Source: Peromyscus leucopus (Eukaryota; Chordata; Mammalia; Rodentia; Cricetidae). From it: DNA of 64,000 nt. The notes under the pieces were generated by a model, which saw nothing but the letters and a program-made list of their open reading frames with translations, was not told the DNA's origin and ran no database searches. Made by a program: the position numbers and the translations under genes. Shown here piece after piece: positions 33,475 through 45,054 of the stretch. Where the stretch lies: NCBI RefSeq assembly GCF_004664715.2, contig NC_051074.1, positions 17,547,558-17,611,557 on the forward strand, read 5' to 3'. Position 1 is the first letter of the stretch. Each line of letters opens with the position of its first letter.

Positions 33475-34245
33475 TCAGTTTTCTATTTGAATTGATTCTT
33501 TTTCTCGTGTACTACTTGTTAAAATGACTCTCAGCATGAAAATCATGTTTTTTGTCTTTTCTTTTAGGGGATGTAGTTTAAATAGAGAGATTTGCTCATT
33601 CTAGGCAAGTTCTTTAACACTGTTGGACATGCCTATTCCATAAAATTCTGTTAGATGATTTCTGAAATGTTGAATTAAGAAAGCTACTACTATTAAAATT
33701 CCACAAATCAAACTTTCAGCCTGAGGACAACATACATTAGAAATAAAAATTGCCTGAAAATAATTATAGGCTGGTACAATAAATAAAATCAGGGGTCTTA
33801 GTTGACATGATGGTAAATTACCTCAATGACAATCAAGGTGTATTTTAAGAGACTACAGTCTATAAACCCAATGGAGCCTCCTCACAATGGTGGGGTATCT
33901 AAGGAGAGTGTATGATAAGTTTTTATGTAATACACTGCTCTTTTCTCCACTCAGGCAAAAAAAGCAAGTATCCATCTAAAAACTATTTTAATGAACATTT
34001 TCTATGATTGATCTCTATTCATACATTGTTGTGATTCTCTTTCATTCTCTATGTGTGTATATACATATTCTATATATTATATATTCATTCTTTATATATA
34101 TAATGTATGTATAGAAAATTATATATACCCAAATAAAATGTTAGCATATTTAAAAAATATCGGGTATTATATTCAATTGCTGCAACATTAAGTATATGAA
34201 CCTCTTCCACTTACGAATGTTCACTGCTGTTATTTGAGCTGAAAT
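33475..34245. other. Unique AT-rich sequence
   Basis: AT-rich unique DNA with a TATA-rich patch near 34050-34130. No gene. Confidence 0.5.
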
Positions 34246-34246
34246 G

Positions 34247-34742
34247 TGGTGATACTGTGTCCCCCAATATATTGTGCATGCTAATAAACTATCTTGGGTC
34301 AGAGAACAGAACAGCCGCTAGATAGACATACAGGCCAGAAAATGGTGGTGCACACACCTTCAATCCTAGCATTCTGGAGGCAGAGATCCATACGGATTTC
34401 TGTGAGTTCAAGGCCACACTAGAAACTGAGCCAGGCATGGTGGCACACACCTTTAATGCCAGGAAGTGATGACAGGAAGCAAAAAGGTATATAAGGCATG
34501 AAAAATAAGGAACTAGAGCCTGATAAGCTTTTTAGCTTTCAGGCTTTCAGCAGCAGTTCAGCTGAGATCTGTTGGGATAATGACTCAGAGGCTTCCAGTC
34601 TGAGGAAACAGGATCAGCTGAGGAATTGGCGAGGTGAGGTTGGCTGTGGCTTGTTCTACTTCTCTGATCTTTCAGAGCTCACCCCAGTACCTGGCTCAGG
34701 GTTTGTTTTTATTAATAAGCTCTTTTAAGATTCGTGCCACAC
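34247..34742 (+). mobile_element. LTR-like repeat with B1-type sequence and a TATA box
   Basis: The element starts near TGTGGTGATACTGTG and ends TTAAGATTCGTGCCACA, so it has TG...CA ends. Its left third holds sense B1-type sequence ('ggtggtgcacacaccttcaa', 'tctgtgagttcaaggccac'), then a second start 'gccaggcatggtggcacaca'. After these come a TATATAA box (34488-34494) and a right part with 'gaggaaacaggatcagctga'. The layout suggests a solo LTR whose U3 region absorbed B1 sequence. No target duplication was found. Confidence 0.55.
34488..34494 (+). promoter_or_regulatory. TATA box of the LTR-like repeat
   Basis: TATATAA in the context 'aaggtatataaggcatg', placed between the B1-type part and the right third of the element, where an LTR promoter would sit. 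Its activity is unknown. Confidence 0.4.
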
Positions 34743-34749
34743 TTTTGCT

Positions 34750-35058
34750 CTAAATAGATAACTTAATTAGGAACAGAGACCGTGGCTTGTCACCTGTAGA
34801 CACTACTTGTGTCTGAATCCTCACCTAAGCAGCATCCTAGAAAATCAAGTTGTTTCTGAGCAATTTAGTATCTCTTTTAACAGGACTCTATCAAATATTA
34901 ACCAAGCTTTACAGGAAATGTACACATTTTAGTTCCTGATGGTGTTCTGTTTACCTGTATGGACTGATAAATGGCTCCAAATATACAATGACATGTATAC
35001 TTAATCTCATATGTAATTTGAACAAATTGACTGATTCTTTGAAAAGTGAATCTGGAAA
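34750..35058. other. Unique AT-rich sequence
   Basis: Nothing recognisable. Confidence 0.5.
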
Positions 35059-35059
35059 A

Positions 35060-35490
35060 ATAAGCTAATGAGATATTTTATTTATTTTTAATTTAACATG
35101 ATTTTGTTATTGATTCTTTGGGAATTTCACCTCATGTCATTTACTCTAATTCTGTTCATTTCCCACAGCCTCCATATCCTCCCCTTGCCCTTGCAGCGCC
35201 CCCTCAAAAGAAAATTAAAAAAAAAAAACCTCAAACCAAACCCAATGAAAATAAACAAATAAACACAAACAAAAACAAAAACTAAACTAAACAAAAAACC
35301 TTTAACTCCTCCATCGCTCCCACCTCTCATACACCTTTTCATTCATCTTTGTGGCATTGGAAGCTGTGGTGTACTACACAACACCCTCATTTGTCCAAGC
35401 ACCTTTGCTTGTAAATGTTCATTGCAATGAGTCATTGGTCTGGTTCAAAGTGCCTGGTTTCTGTTACACCATCATCACCGATTCCTTAAA
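35060..35490 (-). mobile_element. L1 (Lx-type) 3' UTR, antisense
   Basis: It begins T-rich ('ttttatttatttttaa'), then 'ttattgattctttgggaatt' and a stretch of AAAC/AAAT words. It ends with 'tgttcattgcaatgagtcat', 'tggtctggttcaaagtgcct' and 'gttacaccatcatcacc', all typical of antisense rodent L1 UTRs. Confidence 0.7.
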
Positions 35491-35866
35491 TAGTCACACG
35501 AATTCAAAATCATTACTGTACATCACCTGTGAGATATATCATAGTACACTTTAAGTATGTGGCATGCACATTACAGTACTAACATCTCATAAAGAGCCTC
35601 CAGATTATGAAGAGATTCCTTAGACAGATTTCATCATACATCATGGACAAACATCTCTTTACTACTCAAAAATAGAAAGAACTAATATTAGCTGATTGTG
35701 GCAATTACAATTTATAAGAAAGTTATGGATAATTAAGACAGTTATACTATTCTTTCTTACTTAACTGGTAGCTTCCAATGAGCAAAATCAGCTTACATTT
35801 AAGGGTAGAGGCAGACTAAAACATCAACATTTTCTTTTTAACTGAATATAAGTCATGGGAGTAATC
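35491..35866. other. Unique sequence
   Basis: Nothing recognisable. Confidence 0.5.
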
Positions 35867-35881
35867 AGTCTCCTACATCTT

Positions 35882-36068
35882 TTGTTGTTGTTGTTGTTTT
35901 GTTTTGTTTTAGTTTTTGTTTTTCAAGACAGGGTTTCTCTGTGTAGCTTTGCGCCTTCCCTGGAACTTGCTTTGGAGACCAGGCTGGCCTCGAACTCACA
36001 GAGATCCACCTGGCTCTGCCTCCCGAGTGCTGGGATTAAAGAAAGGCATGCACCACCACTGCCTGGCT
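35882..36068 (-). mobile_element. B1 SINE with perfect 15-bp target-site duplication, antisense
   Basis: A full B1 in antisense with a (TTG)n/T-rich tail on its left. Identical copies of 'agtctcctacatctt' flank it (35867-35881 and 36069-36083). It carries the 'tagctttgcgccttccctgg' variant that marks cricetid B1. The intact duplication points to a relatively recent insertion. The plus-strand open frames over it are shadows. Confidence 0.97.
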
Positions 36069-36084
36069 AGTCTCCTACATCTTG

Positions 36085-36885
36085 AGTATGAAGCTACATT
36101 CACTGTCTAAGTTCCTCCTCAGACTAGAGAGATTAGTTAATGGAATTATGTGATGTAGATTCCCTGGTGTCTATAAGCACTATGAAAGTATTTTTTAAAG
36201 TAATTATAGATGCTAGATCTTGCAATGCTTCTTCCACATGATAAATAAAAATCACTTCTTAAGCTCTGAGGAAGCATAGTCTCCTCTCAGACTTCTATAT
36301 CACAAAATAATTTTCATGGTTTTGGATCTACACCAACAACCATACAAACTAATCCCAAAGTAGGTCTTGATATATTAAGTACTTTTAGCCGGGACTAGTG
36401 TGTCACTTGCCACTATGGAATTGTTTTTATTTTTCTTTTTTAAATAATCAGACAAAACATTGCTTTAGGGGTTATACATGAAGAAGTAAGCATATTTCTT
36501 GTGCATAGGTGATCAATATATGGTAGAAATGCAAATGTACCACCATTTATAATATTGCGTGCCTAATCCAATTCCCCTTCACAGTGAATGGAGCTTTATT
36601 CCATGGAGCACAACTTGAAGAAATTGACTGAAAGTTTAATTTTTACCAGGAGTCAGGCTTATAATTTCAGAATAGTAGTGGAGTCTTGACCACATTTAAG
36701 GTCCTCAACTCTCTATATTAATCCTTATAGAAATCAAAAGATTCCATTCACTCATGAGGAAATCCACCCTCTAATATGAGTCAATTATTTCTTGTCAAAA
36801 CTAATAATAGTCCCTATAAAACTTAAAGATTCTTCAAAACATAACCAAATACTAAATTCAAATATTTCATTCAAATCTCTTCTCT
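36085..36885. other. Unique AT-rich sequence
   Basis: Nothing recognisable. Confidence 0.5.
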
Positions 36886-36960
36886 CTGGGCTAGTAATGT
36901 AGCTCAGTGGTTACATGTTCCCTAATAATTTTAGTCACCAGCACTATAAATACACTAATC
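36886..36960 (+). mobile_element. ID-type SINE, sense, diverged
   Basis: 'gggctagtaatgtagctcag', then 'tggttacatgttccc' and 'agtcaccagcac' match the tRNA-derived ID core (box A region and 'ccagcac' end). The tRNA likeness comes from the SINE, so this is not a tRNA gene. Confidence 0.65.
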
Positions 36961-37869
36961 AAACATTTCTCCCTTCTAAGTGGAAAGTAAATTATCATTA
37001 AAGCAGAAACAAATCCAATGCACCACAATAATGCCTGTTTTCATGGGTAGTCCCTTTTTAAAGATTAGGAGCAATGTTATATTAGAAAATAATAAATATC
37101 GAGACCTATTACTTGATAGAACCAATAAGCATGCTACACATGCATTCTCATACATGTGCACACATGCACTTAATTCTTATACATAAGACAGCGTAGGTAG
37201 GGTCTATGTTCACTTCCATTTTGTAACTGAAAAGGCAGATTTAGAAGGTCTAAAACTTTGCTAAGTTATTTCACATTTTGAAAACTGGTCCAATGTTTAG
37301 AAGCCCAGCACTTTGCACCAGAGTCTGAATCATCAATCCTTGTATAACATTCTTGATTTTTTTCAAAAATTGTCTCACTCACTGTTTTATAGAACATCTA
37401 AAGACGGTTTCATCTGTAACTCGATAGTTCCCTTTATTACTTTTGTTTTTCTCAATAAACAACTAAATATGAGATTTTAAAGATCATAATGATAGAGAAA
37501 AGCCTGTACAAGCAGAGTATGCAGAAATACATGATTTTTACCTTTTTGTGATTTCTTGATGAGGATAACAAAAGATATATTCACATTGCCTCAGTGACAT
37601 TTTATATAACTATAAATAACAATGTAGGGGAAGAATTATTTGTATTAACAGAAAAAAATCACCTCATATTTTCCCTTGGCCTTGGCAATGCTTTATGATC
37701 AATAAGTATCCTAAATTGTATAACTAGCTTGTATTTGAATAGCACACAGGGAAAATGAAGTTGTACATGCATAGCTAATATAAAAATTGAAAGTGAATAT
37801 TTCCTAAGTCTTTGTGTCATTAATGCTTTCTGTTTGGATTTTATACTAAATCACAAAATCACGTAAAGA
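36961..37869. other. Unique AT-rich sequence
   Basis: Nothing recognisable. Two overlapping short open frames near 36976-37186 are on opposite strands of the same DNA and look like chance. Confidence 0.5.
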
Positions 37870-38072
37870 TTTTTTAATAAAGATTTTATTTTGATTATTT
37901 ATGCTTGTGTGTCTGTGTGAATGCCTGATATGTGTGTGCTGGTACTCCCAGAGGTCTGAAGAGGGTATCTGAGGTGGTTGGAAATGCCAGACATTGGTGC
38001 TAAGAACTGAACTCAAGTCCGCAGTAAGAGCAGAGAGCTTCTTTAACCAGTAATACATGCCTTCAGCCTCCA
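37870..38072 (-). mobile_element. B3/B2-type SINE, antisense
   Basis: The antisense tail 'aaagattttattttgattat' is followed by 'aggtctgaagagggtatctg', 'ggtgctaagaactgaactca', 'gcttctttaaccagtaatac' and 'gccttcagcctcca'. This is the B3/B2 order from tail to promoter. Confidence 0.85.
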
Positions 38073-38074
38073 CT

Positions 38075-41000
38075 TTAAGTTTTTCGTATGTTCATATCAA
38101 GCAAAAATAAAGTAAAATTAATTAGTCTAATTTATCCAAATAACAATCTGACTAATTGGTATTTGTTTTCTCCCGCTTTCCTTCTCCTTGCTCAATTTTA
38201 GACATGACTCAGAAAAACTGGCCTTCCACACAGACTCTGGACTTATCCCAAAGGACCAGTAACAGCAAAATTTTTCAAAGTAAATACTTTCAGAGTACAA
38301 TTTTTCTCATTTTTAATAAAAACATTATTTAGTGTTTCAGCTTTTCAAAATGTCAGCTATTAAGTTAATCAGTGTGATGAACACCTTCTAATCACTTTAT
38401 AATCTTGTCTAAGCTAACTCCTGTAAATGTCAATGGATAAGAAAGGCAAGATTCCAGAAAAAAAAATACTAATGTGATTCAACCATGATTTAAAGAATGT
38501 AATAGAAAAGAAAAAAATGAGAGACTTGGTGTTTATCTACATTGAGTAAATATATTGTTCTGTAAAATCCTCTTCCAAATCATTCAAGAGACACTTTCAG
38601 GACTACCCATCTAAAGAGGAAGTACTTTGGCTATCTACAGCTATGACGGAGGAACGTAACATGGAGACAAGACCTTGAGCACTATTCTGCTCACTAAACT
38701 TATGAAATATGACCCTTTGTATCCCTTTCTCCTGATGTTATTCAAAAAAGTAGGGTGTGTGGACTCCACATAATTTTCCCGGGATTCTAAAACCAATAAG
38801 TGAATACATTTATTAATATATTTCTTTTATTGGAGCACAGGTTACAGAAATTGATTATGACTAGTAAATATAAAGGTATCATTTGTGGTGTAACAGTGTA
38901 AATCACATAGGGGTTGTTACATATTCATAAGAGGGTAATTCAAATATATAGACCTATATGTAAAATTCACTAAATTTTATTATAAACAATAAAATCTGTT
39001 GAGACTAATTATCATAGTCATTTGTAAATATGTAAATTAAAATCTCCTGTTTCTATGTCAATTAAATTCCATGCGGTTCAAAAATGCCAACCATTCATAC
39101 AATTGCCTAATTTATTGGTGATGTTCTAACACCTCACTGAAATTAAGTGAATCAAAAATAATAATAATTATCTACATATCTCTGGAAGGTGCATATGTAT
39201 CATATACCATGAATTCAAACTCCTTGGTGCTAAAAATAAGTCACGCCAAAGAGTAAAATTATACAGATACCATCAAATGGCCATTCTATCTTGTTTGTGG
39301 ACAGGCTGTGATTTTTAGTTTTTTTTCCATCTCTATATCACTTGCTAATTCTTATCCCAGTAGAAGGAAGAAAATAATATTTGGATGATAGTTTATATTT
39401 CCCGTATTCTAATAAGTAATGAAAAAGACTAAAAGACATCAGTCCTCGGTAATGAGTTTGGGGGATTGCTAGTTCATAAAAGCTTATGAATTTATCTTGA
39501 GAAGTAGCTGAGAGGTCAGCTTGTCCCTTTCAACTTATAATGAGGCTGGCAACTAAACTCACTAAATTGATGGCATCTCATCCTATTGTAAATGACCTTG
39601 AAACAAGATTATTCCATTTCTTGTCTTGATAATCCAATATAATAAAAATCCAGTCATGGCTGAAGCTATATAAATTCACCTCCTTCAGCAGTGACAAGGG
39701 TTATTGCTACATGGAAGAAAAATTGAAGCAAATTTTCAGCAGAGCTTAATTTACTATTAGGAAATAACTTTGAAATTCTTTAAAGGCCAAAAAGATATCA
39801 TTTTGACTAAGAATATTGAATATATCCAGGGCCATGAGTCTGGAAGCTTCGGCACTTTACATATGCTTCCCCTTCACTTTCAGAACTCCAAGGGACTGGG
39901 GACCAAAGTCCTGGCCCATTGCCACATTTCTGACAGGTCTGCTCTGTACAATGTCTTGCCTCAGAAATGTGTTTCCTTCACTGATCAGCACACCATTATT
40001 AACACCATGGTCATTAAACATTTTACAGTAGACACACTGTGGGTTTTAATTTAAAGCTACATGGTGACAGTGTAGCAAGCCAAATGTATAACTCACTCCC
40101 TGAAACTCTCTTTCCTCCTCGGTACTTTCCTGCTGTCTTCCACCATTCATGTTTAGAACAGAGAGAGGATCAGCAAATCATTTTGCTGTTGCTGCTTTCC
40201 ACATCTCTTTGGTGGATGAGTTCAGTGTCTCCTGATCCAGGATTTCTACCCTTTCATGATTTGCTTATATATGTGTATACATTCTCTGGCATCAATTTCT
40301 AAATATTCAGCCAATTTTCAGGAGGATATGAACTACCTAATTAAACAAACACATGTAGAAGATCTTGTATCCATTCTCACTTGTAAATTACTTGATTCTG
40401 TTTCTTCTGAGGTTGGTCTCTCAAATCCCTGGGTTTATTGTACACATGAGTGACAAGGCAGCCCTTGGTAATCAGTCAGTTTCCCTTTAAGTCAAAATGA
40501 GGATGAAACCACTGTATCAATAGCATCTTACAGAGTAGTCCCACTTAGAGCTCAACAGATATAGAGCAGTGTGATTTCATGGTGCAAAATTCATGTAACT
40601 ATTATTTACTTAGCTGATGAAACGCATATATAGCTGATTAGGAAACTTGTATTTTTGAATGAAGCTATGAACTGCTTTTCAGGGAGAAATGGAAAGTACA
40701 AGTTAGTTTATTTTCAGAGAGTTTCTTAGATCTAGGACAAAGTACAGTCATAGTGTTTACCTACCAGAGGCCTCCAGGGCTCCATTCTGCAGGAATTCAA
40801 ATGAAAATTAAAGATGAAGAGAAGAACCAGAATCTGAGGAAAACCCATCAGGACAAGAAGGGCCCTTGTGAGCGAGGCTGTAGTGCATCTAATTTCCAGA
40901 GGCATCTGGGGCTCAAGTTCATGAAGAGGTACCGTGCATCCAGAGTTTGTGATACTGGGGATGTGAGTTATAGTTTCTGTAGCTACAGGCATTTTCAACA

Positions 41001-41904
41001 GTGTTTTCATAGACTCAAGTCCACAGAGAGATCTGAGGCTCTGCTTCTGGCTCTCTAGCTTCCAAATCCAGTTTTCCCAAACTCAAAAATTCTGTGAGTT
41101 TCATAATATCCTTTCATTTCCCTTACCAAGAGCAGACTCCTGGTGTTCCTCAGCAGTACCCGGAAGATGTGCTCCTGGTTGTATGCAAATAAAGAAAGCC
41201 ACCTGAAATCCTTCATACAGCAAAGACTTACATACCTTGACAAAATATTCCAAGCTCAAACTGAAAGTTTCACTTTCAGGAAAAAAAAGTAAAATATAAG
41301 TGACTTAAAATACGAATTTGCTTAGATATACAGAATGTATAAATTCTCCTTAAAATTTTATTTTTAATTTGTAACATATATGTCAAACATGTTTTGGGTT
41401 CAAAGAAAATCTGAACAAAAAGTAGTTTCCACACTAGCCCTATCTTAACAAAGCACACACTTCTGCCTACACTCCACATCTTAGTGGCTTCTAAGTTTTG
41501 AGTGTGTTTACACTTCCATGTTCTGCTTGTTTGTTACTAGCTTATTAGATTTAAGTTTTCTTGAATATACAAAGTATCCCATGTCTATATAACATAATGT
41601 GACTGTGATCAAATATTTGTTATAGATTTTATGGCGTAGTTTTAATTTTTAATTCTTCCCTATTCAAACATGTAATTTAGCACAACATGGTATAAAGAAC
41701 ATAGAGTTATAACTTTTCTATTCAAAACAAATTAATAGTGTGTTTTCTTTTTAGCATCTTTATAAGGCCATCTAAGATAATAAATTATCTCTTGTCCCTG
41801 ATATCATGTGTCTTTTGCTTAATTAGGAAAATAAAGAATTAATATGAGCTAGCTGAAAAATATCTAAAGAAGATATCTGTAGCCATAATAAAAACTTCCC
41901 AATA
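38075..41904. other. 3.8-kb repeat-poor block
   Basis: I recognise no mobile element in nearly 4 kb, which is unusual here. Parts at 39640-40460 and 40740-41240 are less AT-rich. Open frames of 94, 87 and 101 codons (39770-40054, 40039-40302, 40753-41058) have no familiar domain. The last contains a few Cys/His residues but no proper zinc-finger spacing. I read the block as unique, possibly constrained noncoding DNA. Confidence 0.4.
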
Positions 41905-42299
41905 GTTTAATTTTTCTTTATTTTTGACAGTTTCATAGGATAATTACATCATAACTCCACACATTCATGTGTTTTTTCTTGTCTTGAGTTTAATCTTTGT
42001 TTTGTTTTGTATAAACCATTAAGTTCAGTTAATGTGGCCCATATCTTCGTGGTTATATGGTTGTCCACTGACTGGAGATGTATAATAGTTGACATATCCC
42101 CAACAAAGAATGGCTTTACCCCACCCCCCCACCTCCCACCCCCCCACCTCCCCACCACCCCCCCACCCTCCACCTCCCCACCCTCCCACTCCCCACCCCC
42201 TGCAACTAGCCACTACAAACATCACTTCAGTATTGAATGAGATCATCTCTCCTAACTAGGGCAGAATATTGGCTAGGCTGATCTACTATTGGTCTGATT
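41905..42299 (-). mobile_element. L1 (Lx-type) 3' UTR, antisense, 3' part
   Basis: It begins T-rich ('tttttctttatttttgacag') and continues 'ttaagttcagttaatgtggc' and 'catatcttcgtggttatatg'. It then carries an 80-bp C-rich pyrimidine tract (42119-42200), the antisense of the L1 G-rich purine tract. The element resumes after the DNA transposon at 42499. Confidence 0.75.
42119..42200 (-). repeat. Long G-rich tract on the minus strand (C-rich on plus)
   Basis: Imperfect CCCCACCT-type units give at least ten runs of three or more G on the minus strand. Such tracts in rodent L1 3' UTRs are known to fold into G-quadruplexes. This is the longest and purest one in the window. Frames over it (77, 74, 73 codons) encode Pro/Gly-rich low-complexity sequence and are not genes. 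Confidence 0.85.
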
Positions 42300-42498
42300 C
42301 AGTGGACCACAACACATCTGGCTGTTGAACAAACCTTTCACAGGGGTCGCCTAGGACCATCAGAAAACACAGATATTAACAACAGTAGCAAAATTACAGT
42401 TATGAAGTAGCAATGAAAATAATTTTATGGTTGGGAATCACCACAACCTGAGGAAGTGTATTAAACGGTCGCAGTATTAGGAAGGTTGAGAGTTGCTG
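42300..42498 (+). mobile_element. URR1-like nonautonomous hAT DNA transposon
   Basis: The core 'cctttcacaggggtcgccta', 'ggaccatcagaaaacacag', 'caaaattacagttatgaagt', 'agcaatgaaaataattttat' and 'gaaggttgagagttgctg' matches the rodent URR1 family. The left terminus has decayed, and the flanking 8-bp duplication is not clear ('tggtctga' against 'tggtcgag'). It has no transposase. It lies inside an antisense L1 UTR and therefore arrived after it. Confidence 0.85.
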
Positions 42499-42725
42499 GT
42501 CGAGCCAGATAATCGCATCTGCTGAGACCGTGAATGCTGTAGTTATGTCTTGTCCAGAAGACAGTATTGCTCTGCTCTCCTCCCCATCCTTCTTCTCTTG
42601 AGTTCTTTCTTCATTTACGTTTTTGAGCCTTTGTTTGGGTGGTATTAATACAGATGTCTCAGTCAGGGCTGAGCATTCAGGTTCTTATTCTCAGTATTTA
42701 GACAACACATATCTCCACTGACCAA
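42499..42725 (-). mobile_element. L1 (Lx-type) 3' UTR, antisense, continuation
   Basis: After the transposon the L1 order resumes: 'atcgcatctgctgagaccgt', 'cttgtccagaagacagtatt', 'cattcaggttcttattctca'. It continues the segment that ended at 42299. Confidence 0.75.
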
Positions 42726-44222
42726 ATGCACACCAAAGCTAATTTATGGGCAACCTCTACAATTTATAAATTCAGATTAAAATTTCAATGAACCACAAAA
42801 AAAGAACTTTAGAAGTAATAATCAAACACCTATAAGCTTTTGTTGATAGCAAGGGGCTAGTGTGTATTAGTTGAATTTCTTTGATGATCATGATCTTGAT
42901 TCTAGGCTGTGAGGAGTTGGGAAACATAGTTACTAAGGTTTAAAACTTACATTCTTACTTGTGATTTTGTTCAATCAAAACTGTTTTAATTGAAATACTC
43001 CACTTCTGAATCGAGAATGTTTAAACAATAAGTACTAGTGACTCAAAAGTCAGTAAAAACATCTTTTATATGAATGTACACACTAACCACAACTCCTTAA
43101 AAATAAAAAAAAGCAATATTAGAAAGGGAGGAACTCTTTAATAGTAAGCTTTTTCACCAGACAAGGACTTCAGGCTTCTTCTACCTTCTCCTCTTTCACT
43201 CATTCAGCAATTGTCAGCATCTCCTACTGATTGCCAGATGCCCACGACAATGTTTCTGTGTATACACATTAAGCAAGATTGTTGTTGCTATTCTTTGTTT
43301 TTTATTTATGTTAATAAATCAAGCTCTATATCGGAGAAAACAGGAGATTTCATATCCTGATGGATAAATAACATCTGTAGAAAATTTAAACATTCAAAAA
43401 TGTGTCTGTCTGAAGCAGCATGAGCCACCAAATTTTAATGACAGACATACAAACACATTCATCCAGAACTACATGACTGGATTGAAAATTCCTGCCCTAT
43501 TAAAACAATAATATGTGATGCTTTCTGAGAGGCAGTAATTGGTATTGATGTGGGAGATGAAATATCAGTGTATTATTCCACAACCAGTTGTGCAGATCTG
43601 TTCAGTTTGTCCTTACAAGCTTGGGTCTATGAATAGATTCAGTAAGTTAAACCTCAAAAGCCATTCAGATGGGATTCCAGCATTATTCTTTAATCATTAT
43701 GAAAACTGAAGTCTCTAGTTGGGGGCAGGGAGTAAAAATTGAAAGTAACACTAAACTAATCATGCCCTTAATCAAGACTTAATTTAAAATTTTGCCTCTC
43801 AGAGTAGCCCTGAACCTCTCTACCACTTCTGCTCCCTCAACACAAAGACAGAGATATAGTCTCATGACTATATTTTCCACACTATAATTCATTCTCCTTT
43901 TCTCCTTTGCTTGCATTTAACTTCAATCTGTTAAGCCAACATTAGATGCTTATTTTAGCCTAGTATTGTCAAAAGCCTTTCAACATTTCTCTTTTCCCTC
44001 AACAATGCCTCTCTTGTTTGTGTCTATAAGGTGTTCACGGAAGGTCTGGAAAATGAGGTAAAAGGAAGGGTGGTAAGTTATTAACTTTATAAGAAAATTA
44101 TTGCTTGATTAAAGCATGCAGTATGCTTGAAGGTTCTAATGCAGGAAAATAACTCTAGATCACTATAGCTTATATGATACATGAGAAGATAAAGACAGTA
44201 ATTTAAAAGTTATTAAGGAAGT
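42726..44222. other. Repeat-poor unique sequence
   Basis: No repeat was recognised. The part 43390-43700 has balanced composition and may be conserved noncoding DNA. No open frame of interest. Confidence 0.4.
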
Positions 44223-44425
44223 TTGGCCCTGAAGAGATGGCTTACCAGTTAACAGTGCCCGTTGCTCTTGCAGAAGATCTGAATTGGGTTCTCAGTACCC
44301 ATGTTGAGTGGCTCACAAATACTTGTATCCCCAGATCCAGATAGTCTGATATTCTATCCTTGCCTCCATGGGCACCTACTCCCACATGTGCATGCATAAA
44401 TATACATACACATAAAGAAAAAAGA
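44223..44425 (+). mobile_element. B3-type SINE, sense
   Basis: 'ggccctgaagagatggctta', 'cagaagatctgaattgggtt', 'cctccatgggcacctactcc' and 'cacatgtgcatgcataaata' give the B3 order from promoter to CACATG-rich end. The 66-codon minus-strand frame is a shadow. Confidence 0.85.
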
Positions 44426-44429
44426 TATG

Positions 44430-45050
44430 AACAGTGAAACATATGGAATAAAAATTAAGACGGTCTACTAACATCAACAAAATATTTTCCTTTACAGAAC
44501 TCCTCACTTAGAAATAATTGAATATATTTCAGAATGGCATTTTTGAATGGTGGTTAGCAAAGAAAGACAACTTATCCAGTGTACAAAACTTAAGAATAGT
44601 GTCTAGGCTCTCTTCATGCAGCTGTCAAGCTAGAAAAAGGATCTTTCACAAGTGATAATGAAGTGTACCCCTGATAAAATAAAAATAAATGTAACTGTTT
44701 CCTGCTGCAACTGTGAATGAGTCACAGCAAAATGGTACCTTGAGTTCATGTGTCTCATTAGTTCCATAAATGTAGGACAAATAATAGTAATGGTCCATAT
44801 CTGCATTTTGCTTCACACATCTCTCATGTTTCCCATTTTACTTCCTGTACCATCAGTGGCTTTTCCTTTTTGATGGTGTCCCTTTTGATTGGCTTTATGC
44901 TAAGCATAGAAGCTTTGCATAATCAGATCATCATATACTTCCACCATAATTAGAGCCAGATTATTTTAATTGCCTTTTCAAATCTCCCAAAACATGGCAT
45001 ATTTGGGAATATCAATTTAAGGTGTGTTACTTTTGTTTATATTTCATTTG
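44430..45050. other. Unique sequence
   Basis: Nothing recognisable. Confidence 0.5.
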
Positions 45051-45054
45051 TTCA

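Noticed and set aside
36886..36960. tRNA-like sequence
   Set aside because: This is the tRNA-derived core of an ID SINE. The full cloverleaf and mature 3' end are absent. The same applies to 55788-55872.
40753..41058. 101-codon frame with Cys and His residues, considered as a zinc finger
   Set aside because: The spacing does not match C2H2 or other zinc-binding patterns, and there is no linker or second finger.
41949..42246. Gly/Trp- and Pro-rich frames over the C-rich tract
   Set aside because: Low-complexity translation of an L1 UTR polypyrimidine tract.
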